From contig JAPOZM010000113.1 of assembly GCA_026706075.1 (NCBI GenBank), positions 62,001 through 126,000 of the forward strand: DNA of 64,000 nt, read 5' to 3'. A model generated the notes under the pieces. The model was not told the origin of the DNA. It did not search any database and was given only the letters and a program-made list of their open reading frames with translations. Below, piece after piece: positions 16,467 through 24,437 of the stretch; position 1 is the stretch's first letter, and each line of letters opens with the position of its first letter. The translations under genes and the position numbers were made by a program. The stretch comes from Gemmatimonadaceae bacterium (GTDB lineage Bacteria; Latescibacterota; UBA2968; UBA8231).

Positions 16467-18458
16467 ATGGATGACCCAGGCGCTCCGCAGGCGGCCGCCG
16501 AGCCCAGGCTGCGCTTCGTCCGGAGCATCGTCGCCGGGGCGCTGCTCTCCCTGATCATCAGCGTCGGCTTCGCCTACTGCCGGCTCGCCCTGTCCACGGC
16601 CGGCATGAACTCGGACTACATCACCGCCGGCGCCGTGGCCGTCTTCTTCCTCGTCACGGCCTTCCTCAACCCCTTCCTGAAGCTGGTGCACCAGCCCTGG
16701 GCCTTCACACGGGGCGAGCTGGCCGTCGTCTACGTGATGCTCATCATCGCCTCGACGATCCCCACCTGGGGCTTCTCAGCCAACCTGATTCCCATGCTCC
16801 CGGGGGTCTACTACTTCGCCACCCGCGAGAACGAGTGGGCCGAGCTGGTCCATCCCCACGTCCACCGCTGGACGGTGGTCGACGACGAGGTCGCCGTCAC
16901 CTACTTCTTCGAGGGCCTGCCAGAGGGAGCCTCCATCCCCTGGGGCGCATGGGTCGTGCCCCTGGCCGCCTGGCTCACCTTCATCGTCGCCATCTACCTG
17001 ATGATGATCACCCTCATGGTGCTCCTGCGCCGCCAGTGGGTGGACCACGAGCGCCTCCTCTTCCCCCTCGTGCAGCTGCCCCTGCAGATGATCGAGGAAG
17101 GTCGGCCCGGCGACCGCTTCGGCCCCTTCCTGAAGAGCCCCCTCATGTGGGTGGGGTTCCTGGTCCCCTTCTGCCTGCTGAGCACCTACGGCCTGAACTA
17201 CTACTTCCCCGTCGTCCCCAAGGTCGATCTATACACCATCATCGTGCCCTTCCGCGACTGGGGCGCCATGGAGATCCTCCTGAGCTTCACCGTCCTCGGC
17301 CTCTCCTACTTCCTCAGCTTCGCCCTCTCCTCCAGCCTGTGGGTGTTCCACCTCCTCGCCGACGTGCAGATGGGGATCCAGTACACCATCGGCTACCGGC
17401 TGTCGGGGGAGATCGAGAAGTTCATGGAGGGGACCCTGATGCTGGCCCACCAGGGCATGGGGGCGATGCTCGCCCTCATCGGCTACGGCATCTGGACGGC
17501 CCGGGGACATCTCAGGGCGGTGGCCCGCAAGGTCTGGCGCCCCGGCGCCGGGACGCTCGACGACAGCGGCGAGATGCTCTCCTACCGGACCGCCGCCGTG
17601 CTGCTGGGGGCCTGCAGCCTCTACGTCACGGTCTGGCTGACCCTCTCGGGCGTGCCCCTGTGGGTGACCGTCGTCTTTCTGCTCGTCGCCTTCGGCGTCT
17701 TCCTCTTCATGGCCCGCCTCATCGCCGAGAGCGGCCTCGGCTTCATCCGGCCCCAGATGACGGCCCAGCCGATCGTCATCAACTTCCTCGGCACCCACAA
17801 CGTCACCGCCTCGGGTCTCTTCAGCCTGGCCATGACCTTCAGCTGGGCCGGCAACCTGCGCATCCTGCTCATGGCCTCGGCGATCAACGGCATGAAGCTG
17901 GCCGAGCGCGTCGGCGCCCTGCGCCGGCCCCTGTTCTGGGCGATGGCGGTGGCCATGCTCGTGAGCCTGATCTCCTCGGTCTGGCTGGTCATCCACCTCG
18001 CCTACGACCGCGGCGGCATCAACCTGGAGTTGTGGGCCTACCAGGCGATGGCCAAGAGCCCCGCCAACTTCACCGCCTACAAAATCCTGAACCCCGTGAG
18101 CCTCCTCGAGCCCTTCGACGTCATGGGCCCGCGGCTGCTCTTCACCGGTGTCGGCGGCGCCGTCATGACCGCCCTCATCTGGGCCCGCCACCACCTGCTG
18201 TGGTGGCCCGTGCACTACATCGGCTTCGCCGTGAGCGCCACCAACATGACCTCGGCGAGCTGGTTCAGCATCTTCCTGGGATCGATCTTCAAGGCCTTCA
18301 TCCTCAGGTACGGCGGGGTGCGGCTCTACCGATCGCTGCGCCCCCTCTTCCTCGGCTTCATCCTGGGCCAGATCTCGTGCTCCGCCTTCTGGCTCGTCGT
18401 CGACCTGATCGCCGGCGGCACGGGCAACAAGGTCCCGGTCTTCTCGCATCACTACTAA
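16467..18458 (+). CDS. Polytopic membrane protein, DUF6785/DUF6784-like (putative transporter)
   Basis: The product is 663 residues with a dozen or more hydrophobic segments, beginning with one around 17-38. It carries LRRQWVDHERLLFPLVQLP near residue 190 and RLIAESGLGFIRPQM near 415, both shared in form with the paralogue at 19433-21340. This matches a family of large uncharacterised membrane proteins (DUF6785/DUF6784 type) that look like oligopeptide-transporter-type carriers. No experimental substrate is known to me. Its position beside sugar-catabolic genes and the absence of any SusC/D, ABC importer or PTS gene in the window make it the best uptake candidate. No clear ribosome site precedes the ATG. 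Confidence 0.65.
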   Translation: MDDPGAPQAAAEPRLRFVRSIVAGALLSLIISVGFAYCRLALSTAGMNSDYITAGAVAVFFLVTAFLNPFLKLVHQPWAFTRGELAVVYVMLIIASTIPTWGFSANLIPMLPGVYYFATRENEWAELVHPHVHRWTVVDDEVAVTYFFEGLPEGASIPWGAWVVPLAAWLTFIVAIYLMMITLMVLLRRQWVDHERLLFPLVQLPLQMIEEGRPGDRFGPFLKSPLMWVGFLVPFCLLSTYGLNYYFPVVPKVDLYTIIVPFRDWGAMEILLSFTVLGLSYFLSFALSSSLWVFHLLADVQMGIQYTIGYRLSGEIEKFMEGTLMLAHQGMGAMLALIGYGIWTARGHLRAVARKVWRPGAGTLDDSGEMLSYRTAAVLLGACSLYVTVWLTLSGVPLWVTVVFLLVAFGVFLFMARLIAESGLGFIRPQMTAQPIVINFLGTHNVTASGLFSLAMTFSWAGNLRILLMASAINGMKLAERVGALRRPLFWAMAVAMLVSLISSVWLVIHLAYDRGGINLELWAYQAMAKSPANFTAYKILNPVSLLEPFDVMGPRLLFTGVGGAVMTALIWARHHLLWWPVHYIGFAVSATNMTSASWFSIFLGSIFKAFILRYGGVRLYRSLRPLFLGFILGQISCSAFWLVVDLIAGGTGNKVPVFSHHY

Positions 18459-18477
18459 CCCGACAAGGAGGTTCATC

Positions 18478-19365
18478 GTGGCCAGGTACAGCTTGACGGC
18501 AGGGCTCTTCTCCCTGGACGAGAAGGGCGAACCAGGGGATCTCGCGGCAACCCTCGAGGCGATCGCCGCCGCCGGCTTCGGCGAGGTGGAGCTGATGGCC
18601 GAAGGCGCCGAGTGGGAGAAGCCGGGGGCCCACGACGCGGGACCGTGCCGCGAGGCCCTGGAGCGAACGGGGATCTTTCCGCACACGATCCACACCCCCA
18701 TGACGGGCACGAACCTGGCGAGCTCCATCGAGGCGATCCGGCGTGACAGCATCGCGCGCATCGCCGACGCCATGCGCTATCTCGGGGAGGTCGGCGGACG
18801 GACCGCCATCGTCCATCCGACGGGCCACCCCACCCCCGATGAGGAGCCGTATGCGTTGGAGAACAGGGGGGCGGTGATGGAACGCAGCCACCGCTCGGTG
18901 ACCGAGCTGGTGGCGGTGGCGGCGGAGACCGGGGTCCGCATCGCCCTGGAGAACCTGGGGAGCAAGACGAGGAACCCGTACCGTCCGTTGTCGTCCATGC
19001 AGGAGCTGCGCGCCTTCATCGCCGGTTTTCCCCCCGAGCACGTGGGGCTCTGTCTGGACACGGGGCACGCCTGCGTCAGCGGCCTCGATCCGGCCGAGCA
19101 GGCACGCATCGCCTCCGAGAGGCTCTGTGCCCTGCACATCCAGGACGTCGATGGCCGGGAAGACTGCCACTGGGTTCCGGGGCGCGGCGTCATCGACTGG
19201 TCCGCCGTGGGGGAGGCGCTTGCGGCGATCGGCTTCGACGGCGCGTGGACGATGGAGGCGATGACGTCGAGCACGGAGGCGACGGCGGAACAGGTCGCCG
19301 CCGAGTGCAAGGCCCTGTCCGAACGCTGGGAGGCCGAAGGAATGGCGAATCCGGACAAGGGCTGA
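18478..19365 (+). CDS. Sugar phosphate isomerase/epimerase-like protein (xylose-isomerase-like TIM barrel)
   Basis: The product is 295 residues from a GTG preceded by AAGGAGG at ideal spacing. AP-endonuclease-2/xylose-isomerase-like barrel features are present: FGEVELMAEG early, the glutamate of IALENLGS, CLDTGHACVSG, LHIQDVDG with the HWVPGRGVIDW stretch, and a final WTMEAM glutamate. These supply the usual Glu/Asp/His metal site. The family covers sugar isomerases, epimerases and dehydratases acting on sugar or inositol derivatives. It starts 19 bp after the membrane transporter-like gene, so the two are likely one transcript: import followed by isomerisation. Confidence 0.85.
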   Translation: MARYSLTAGLFSLDEKGEPGDLAATLEAIAAAGFGEVELMAEGAEWEKPGAHDAGPCREALERTGIFPHTIHTPMTGTNLASSIEAIRRDSIARIADAMRYLGEVGGRTAIVHPTGHPTPDEEPYALENRGAVMERSHRSVTELVAVAAETGVRIALENLGSKTRNPYRPLSSMQELRAFIAGFPPEHVGLCLDTGHACVSGLDPAEQARIASERLCALHIQDVDGREDCHWVPGRGVIDWSAVGEALAAIGFDGAWTMEAMTSSTEATAEQVAAECKALSERWEAEGMANPDKG

Positions 19366-19432
19366 GCGTCCGGGAGGGCCGGGAGCCGGGCACGACCGCC
19401 GGGGCGCCGGCGGCTTGCCGCCTGAGACCCCC

Positions 19433-21340
19433 CTACAGTCGTAGCGCGATCTGGTCGAGGAGCAGCAGTACTCCCAAGGGCAGGAAGTCGCCGAGGATCA
19501 GCCCCAGGAAGAAGGGCCGCATCCGGGTGAAGAGGCGGGGGCCGCCGTAGTTGAGGATGACCGTCTTCAGCAGCCAGGCCACCAGCACGGTGAAGAACAT
19601 TTTGTGGATCACCAGGCTGATGGGGAAGCCGATGGGGTGCAGGGGCCACCAGACCCACTGCTGCCGCAGCAGCATGAGTCCGGCCATGATGCTGCCGCCG
19701 ACGGCCATGTAGCCCCAGTACTCCCACTTGGGGCCCACGGAGGAGCGCACCCGCGCCAGGGCGTCCTGCCAGGGATACTGCGTCTGCTCGAGGAAGTAGT
19801 GGGAGGTGTTCAGCCCGCCGTGCTCGTAGGCGATGCTCAGCATCACCCAGGCGGAGCCGCCCATGGAGACGACCAGGGCCACCACCATGCTGGGGAAGAT
19901 CAGCCGCCGCCCCTTCTTCACGTGCTCCTCGATGATCTTGAGCCCGTTGGAGCAGGAGACCATGACGAAGGTGATGATGTCGCTGGCCCACATGTAGGTG
20001 AGGGAGAGGGCGGCGATGCCGGTCAGCCCCAGGGCGCGGGTGCCGATCCCGCCGATCACCACGTCGGAGGCCACCATGGGGGTCACCAAGTAGGGCAGTC
20101 CTCCCTCGGAGATGATGCGGGTGACACCGAGGAATAGGACGAAGGCCAGGAAGAGGAAGACCACCGTGATCCAGGCCGGCATCCCCGCCTGCCACAGCCA
20201 GAAGCACATGAAGCCGAGGCAGCCGAGCAGCAGCAGCACCGCCCCCCGGTAGGAGAGGATCTCGTCGCCGTCGTCCATGCGCGGGCCCCGGCCGAAGGCA
20301 TGGGCGAAGACCCCGCGGATGTGGCGGCGGCCGTTCCACAGGGCGAAGAGGGCGAGGACGAGGAAGGCGCCGAACCCCTGGTGGGAGGCGATGGTGCCGC
20401 CCTGGGACCAGGGGCTGAAGAGGGGATCGACGCGCTCCACGCCCAGGGAGATCATCGCCGCTTCCTGGGCGAAGTTGATGATGGCGAAGACCCAGAAGCC
20501 GAGGGAGACCTCGCGCCGCACGAGGTAGGTGAAGCCGATCATCATGAAGTTGATGCCGATGCGCAGGCGCAGCTGGTCTTCGAAGAAGTGGAGGTAGTAG
20601 CCGCCGATGGGAATGACCGGCAGGAACCAGAAGTGGCGATTGACGCCGTTGTAGCACTGGATGAAGAAGGGGATGGCGAAGCCGAGCCAGAACAGCCAGC
20701 TCTTGAAGAGGGGTTTGATCAGCCCCGGGCGGTCCCCCTCGTCGATCATGGAGATCGGCACCTGGGTCATGGGGAAGATCAGGCGCTCGTGGTGGACCCA
20801 TTGCCTTCGCAGGATGATCATGATGGCGATCATGGCCAGGTGCAGGGAGAGGGCGAGGGGCAGCCAGTGGAGCAGGGGCGGCAGCCACAACCCCCAGGGC
20901 ACGCCCCCGCCGGGGGCGCCCTCGTAGAAGTCCTTGATCTTGCCGAACTCCTTGGTTGGGATCGCCCAGTCCGGGATCAGGGGCAGCACCTCGTAGCCCC
21001 AGTTGTTCTCGGGACTGGCGTAGTAGACGGCGGAGGTCAGGATCGGCAGCAGGTAGGAGACGATGCCGCAGGTGGCCACGGCCGAGCCGACGATCCACAT
21101 GACGTACATCTGGGCCAGCTCGGCGGGTGACAGCATCCACCGCCGGCGCAGGAGGCCGGTGAGCGGGTTGAAGACGAGGATGACGGTGAAGAGGATGATC
21201 AGCGCGCCGGGCGTGTAGTACCAGCCGGTGAAGCCGGAGCGCTTGAGCATCATGTCCGTGTACTGGGAGCCCGCCCCCACCAGCAGGCACCCGAGGGCGC
21301 CCAGGAACAGGGCCCTGTAGGTCGGCCGCAGTGAGCTCAT
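19433..21340 (-). CDS. Polytopic membrane protein, DUF6785/DUF6784-like (paralogue)
   Basis: The product is 635 residues and highly hydrophobic throughout, with a first membrane segment at about 9-27. Shared landmarks with the protein at 16467-18458 include LRRQWVHHERLIFPMTQVP, an E-N-x-W stretch in the loop near residue 110, and RIISEGGLPYLVTPM. No function is established for the family; transport is inferred. It is the distal gene of a two-gene unit, overlapping the TPR glycosyltransferase by the tetranucleotide ATGA, which is an unexpected pairing for a carbohydrate carrier. The gap to the convergent 3' neighbour is 67 bp and GC-rich. Confidence 0.65.
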   Translation of the reverse strand: MSSLRPTYRALFLGALGCLLVGAGSQYTDMMLKRSGFTGWYYTPGALIILFTVILVFNPLTGLLRRRWMLSPAELAQMYVMWIVGSAVATCGIVSYLLPILTSAVYYASPENNWGYEVLPLIPDWAIPTKEFGKIKDFYEGAPGGGVPWGLWLPPLLHWLPLALSLHLAMIAIMIILRRQWVHHERLIFPMTQVPISMIDEGDRPGLIKPLFKSWLFWLGFAIPFFIQCYNGVNRHFWFLPVIPIGGYYLHFFEDQLRLRIGINFMMIGFTYLVRREVSLGFWVFAIINFAQEAAMISLGVERVDPLFSPWSQGGTIASHQGFGAFLVLALFALWNGRRHIRGVFAHAFGRGPRMDDGDEILSYRGAVLLLLGCLGFMCFWLWQAGMPAWITVVFLFLAFVLFLGVTRIISEGGLPYLVTPMVASDVVIGGIGTRALGLTGIAALSLTYMWASDIITFVMVSCSNGLKIIEEHVKKGRRLIFPSMVVALVVSMGGSAWVMLSIAYEHGGLNTSHYFLEQTQYPWQDALARVRSSVGPKWEYWGYMAVGGSIMAGLMLLRQQWVWWPLHPIGFPISLVIHKMFFTVLVAWLLKTVILNYGGPRLFTRMRPFFLGLILGDFLPLGVLLLLDQIALRL

Positions 21341-23268
21341 GGGCTCCTCTCCGCCCCCGAGGCCGCAGGCGCCTCACCCGATGCGCCCAACAGCCGGCGG
21401 AGCTCCTCCACCTCCCGGCGGGCGTCGGCGTCGTCTCCGGCGTGGCGCTCCAGGGCCCGCACGTGGGGCCGGGCCGCCTCGGGGTTGCCGCGGTGGATCT
21501 CCAGCCGCGCCAGCTGCCGGTGCAGGGGCAGCGCCGCGGGGTCCAGCTCGAGGGCGCGCCGGTAGGCGGCGGCGGCCCCCTCCAGGTCGCCCAGATGGCT
21601 GCGGGACCCCGCCAGCCGCGCGTGGAAGACGGCGCGTTCCGGCTCCTCGGCCGCCAGCTGCTCCAGGTGCCGGAGCGCCCGGACATGGTCACCCGTGTCC
21701 TGGCTCATGGCGGCCAGCCGGAAGCGGACGTCGGAGCGGTCGGGATAGTGGTGCAGCAGGCGCTCCCAGCTCTCCGCCGCCCGGCGGATGTCCCCGCGCC
21801 GGGCCAGCATGGCGCCGGCGTCGTAGAGGGCGATCTCGTGGTCCGGCTCCCGTTTCAGAGCCTCGTCGTAATGGCGGAGGGCGTTGGCCAGCAGGCCCTG
21901 CTCGGCGTACGCCGACGCCAGGTAGACGTGCTCCTGGCTGCTGCCCTCCGTCTCCATGGCGGGCAGGCCCGTGTTGAGGGCGAGCCCCAGGACGGCCGGC
22001 AGGGCGAGCCCCAGGGCCAGCCGCCGCCCCCGCAGACTGGACAGGCGCGTCACCGCGTACCCCGCGAAGAGCAGCAGGGAGGGGATCGCCGGGAGCCGGT
22101 AGCGGCCGGTGACGAAGAACAGGACCACCGCCAGCATGTAGGCGGCGGCGAAGAGCAGCAGCAGGTCGGCGGCCGGCGACCTTTCCCGCGGGTTCCGCAG
22201 GTAGAGGACCAGCCCGGTCAGCGCGAGGGGCCCCACCAGGCCGAAGGGGAAGGCCAGCCCCCGCATCCACAGCAGCCCCTGCAGCAGCCCGGACCAGCTC
22301 CGGGCGAAGTAGGGGTCCAGGTTGCGGGGGATCTCGTCGCCTCGCCAGAGCTGGTGGAGCTTGCGCAGCTGCAGGAACAGGTAGCCCCCGGGATCACCGG
22401 CGAGGTATTCCAGCGAGCGCCCGAAGAAGTATCTCGAGGAGGCCCCCTTGCCGGTGATCCCGGCCTCCCGGTCGGGCATCTCCGTCAGCTCCTGCCAGTC
22501 GCGTCCGGGGCGGATCCTCGTCGTGCGCTCCGAGTCGGGGTTGTTGCCGATGTAGAAGTTGATCCCCCCGTTGTAGGAGATCGGAACCCACTCCCCCCCG
22601 ACGATGCGGTTGCGCAGGGTCACCGGCGCGATCGCCAGGGCGACGCCGAGGACCAGGGCGCCGAGGGCGGGAAGGGATGCGCGCGCCCGGAGCCCCGCCC
22701 AGGCGAGGGCCAGGGGCGCGAAGAGAAGCACGCTGGGCACGTTCAGGGCGGCCACCCCCAACAGCAGACCCGCGGCCAGCCAGCGGCCGGTGGACCGGCC
22801 CGCGGCGGCCCACAGCAGGGTGGCCAGGGCCAGGGTGTTGAGGAAGACCGCCAGGGAGGCGGGCAGCAGCTCGCCCTCGAAGTAGAGGAAGGGGCCGTAG
22901 AGGGCGGCGGCGGCGGCGGCGATCCAGCCCGCGGCGGGAGCGAAGGCGCGGCGGCCCAGGTGGAAGACCAGGAGGCAGACCGCCGTCCCGGAGAGCGCCT
23001 GCACGAGGCGGGGCAGATGGTAGCTCTCGCCGAAGAGGGCGAAGGACCCGGCGAGGAAGTAGGGGTACAGGGGCGGCTGCCAGAACGGCTGAGGCGGACC
23101 GAGCCACTGGCCCTCGGCCAGGTGCAGGGCCGTCCGCACGTAGGTGCGGGCGTCGACGATGGGGTGGTAGAAGAGGGGGCTGTCATCGGCCTGGAGCAGG
23201 TAGACCATCCGCAGGGTGAAGGCGCCCGCGGCCAGCAGGCCCAGGCCGACCCAGTGTCGGCGTTCCAT
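21337..23268 (-). CDS. GT39/PMT-like membrane glycosyltransferase with C-terminal TPR repeats
   Basis: The product is 643 residues. The N-terminal ~400 residues contain about ten membrane helices in the PMT/ArnT-like arrangement: the first periplasmic loop has HPIVDARTYV (D42 as the likely catalytic Asp) and FWQPPLYPYF, and a later loop has GRYRLPAIP, which typically binds the lipid-linked donor. The last ~200 residues are TPR-like helix pairs (YAEQGLLANALRHYDEAL and four or five similar units), presumably periplasmic or protein-binding. It probably transfers a sugar from polyprenyl phosphate to a protein or lipid. The start lies 14 bases after the T-run of a strong terminator and has no visible ribosome site. 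Confidence 0.8.
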   Translation of the reverse strand: MERRHWVGLGLLAAGAFTLRMVYLLQADDSPLFYHPIVDARTYVRTALHLAEGQWLGPPQPFWQPPLYPYFLAGSFALFGESYHLPRLVQALSGTAVCLLVFHLGRRAFAPAAGWIAAAAAALYGPFLYFEGELLPASLAVFLNTLALATLLWAAAGRSTGRWLAAGLLLGVAALNVPSVLLFAPLALAWAGLRARASLPALGALVLGVALAIAPVTLRNRIVGGEWVPISYNGGINFYIGNNPDSERTTRIRPGRDWQELTEMPDREAGITGKGASSRYFFGRSLEYLAGDPGGYLFLQLRKLHQLWRGDEIPRNLDPYFARSWSGLLQGLLWMRGLAFPFGLVGPLALTGLVLYLRNPRERSPAADLLLLFAAAYMLAVVLFFVTGRYRLPAIPSLLLFAGYAVTRLSSLRGRRLALGLALPAVLGLALNTGLPAMETEGSSQEHVYLASAYAEQGLLANALRHYDEALKREPDHEIALYDAGAMLARRGDIRRAAESWERLLHHYPDRSDVRFRLAAMSQDTGDHVRALRHLEQLAAEEPERAVFHARLAGSRSHLGDLEGAAAAYRRALELDPAALPLHRQLARLEIHRGNPEAARPHVRALERHAGDDADARREVEELRRLLGASGEAPAASGAERSP

Positions 23269-23281
23269 GAGCGGATCGAAT

Positions 23282-23320
23282 AAAAAAAGCGCTGGGCAGG
23301 TCGTCAGACCTGCCCAGCGC
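23282..23320 (-). terminator. Strong rho-independent terminator
   Basis: Read on the - strand there is a perfect 14-bp GC-rich stem (23289-23302 with 23307-23320), a 4-base loop and a run of seven T (23288-23282). It closes the transcript of the CBM9-like gene at 23355-24290. It is the clearest terminator in the window. Confidence 0.92.
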
Positions 23321-23354
23321 GGGTGCTAGAGGGACCTTCTGAACCTACAAGGCC

Positions 23355-24290
23355 TCAGAACTGAGCCTTGATCCTGCCCCAGCTGTTCGATTCGACGGCC
23401 GTCGGCCAGGCGATGCCGGGGTTGACGGGCTCCAGGAAGAGGTCGCCCTGGCCAAGCCAGGATCCGCCGTCGGTGCTGCGGTTGGTCCAGGCCTTGCCTG
23501 AGCCGCCTTCGTCCTCAAAGAGGGCGTCGTCGTCCCACTGGAAGAAGGTGTAGTGGATGGTCTGTCCCTCGCTGAGGGTGGCGGGAACGTACATGGCTGG
23601 AGTCTTGTCTTCCGCTTCGAGGCCGCCGACCCAGTGGTCGAGGGGCAGGCTCTGTTGCTCGTAGTGGTAGGTGCTCTCGCCGTACTCCTCGCCATCGAAG
23701 GTGTATTCCAGGGTGTAGAACTCGCTGCCGGTGTCGAGCCAATCGCAGCCGGCGCAGATGCCGATGACCATCCACCAGGTGGCCGGCGGGGGCAGCCTCG
23801 GAAGGGCAAAGTTGTAGCCCCAGTAGGTGTTGATGTTCTCTGCGCCCAGGTCTCTCACTTCCTGCTCCGAGAGGTGCCGGGTGGTGTAGAAGTACTCGCA
23901 GCCGTCGTCGTGCCACCAGTCCCACCCCGTGGGATCGGCGCGGTCGATGACATGGCGGTCATCGAAGATGGAGTTGCAGTAGTAGAGCTGGTTCGTGGTA
24001 GCGCTCCAGCCGAGCCGCCAGGTGACGTCGAAGGAGCTGGGGTCGATGTCGCCTTTGCCAGCACCTTCGTCGTGGTGATGGCCTCCATAGGCGGGATAGA
24101 GGTCGGCGTTGGTGATCCAGTACTGGTCGCCGGGGACGGCTTCCCAGTCGGAGCAGTCACCGTCGATGGTGGGTTCGGCGCCGGCGGGGAACTGGACCGC
24201 GTTCCGGATCTCGTCCGGAGGGTCGTGAGCCCAGACCGCCGTCGACACGACCAGAAGACCGATGGCGATCATCTGCGTGCTCTTGAACAT
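23355..24290 (-). CDS. Secreted CBM9-like carbohydrate-binding protein
   Basis: The product is 311 residues. The N-terminus MFKSTQMIAIGLLVVSTAVWA is a signal peptide, with cleavage likely after AWA/VWA near residue 21. PTIDGDCSDW near residue 40 followed by FDVTWRLGWS, YYCNSIFDDRHV and DDGCEYFYT is the pattern of CBM9-like (DOMON-type) domains, which bind sugars or cellulose-like ends. No catalytic residues or C-terminal sorting domain are evident. It has its own leader, a GGAGAGAG ribosome site and a strong terminator, and its codons are less GC-biased than those of its neighbours, as expected for an abundant product. It may be a periplasmic or surface glycan-binding protein. Confidence 0.7.
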   Translation of the reverse strand: MFKSTQMIAIGLLVVSTAVWAHDPPDEIRNAVQFPAGAEPTIDGDCSDWEAVPGDQYWITNADLYPAYGGHHHDEGAGKGDIDPSSFDVTWRLGWSATTNQLYYCNSIFDDRHVIDRADPTGWDWWHDDGCEYFYTTRHLSEQEVRDLGAENINTYWGYNFALPRLPPPATWWMVIGICAGCDWLDTGSEFYTLEYTFDGEEYGESTYHYEQQSLPLDHWVGGLEAEDKTPAMYVPATLSEGQTIHYTFFQWDDDALFEDEGGSGKAWTNRSTDGGSWLGQGDLFLEPVNPGIAWPTAVESNSWGRIKAQF

Positions 24291-24437
24291 GATCTCTCTC
24301 CTTGAAGGTTGAAGGATGGGAGAAGGGGGGATGAATTATGAAGCTGCTTGAATTCCAGATGATTGAGCCAAGGTAACGAATGCAAGTCCCCTATACAAGG
24401 ATTAAATGGGGTCCGCCAGGGCCGAATCGGGCGCGGT
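24291..24437 (-). promoter_or_regulatory. AT-richer leader, probable promoter of the CBM9-like gene
   Basis: This 147-bp gap is clearly less GC-rich than the rest of the window. On the - strand it contains a TTGTAT, 17 bases, TACCTT arrangement (about 24397 down to 24369) that is a weak sigma-70-like candidate, followed by a long leader and a GGAGAGAG ribosome site. The promoter assignment is tentative. Confidence 0.35.
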
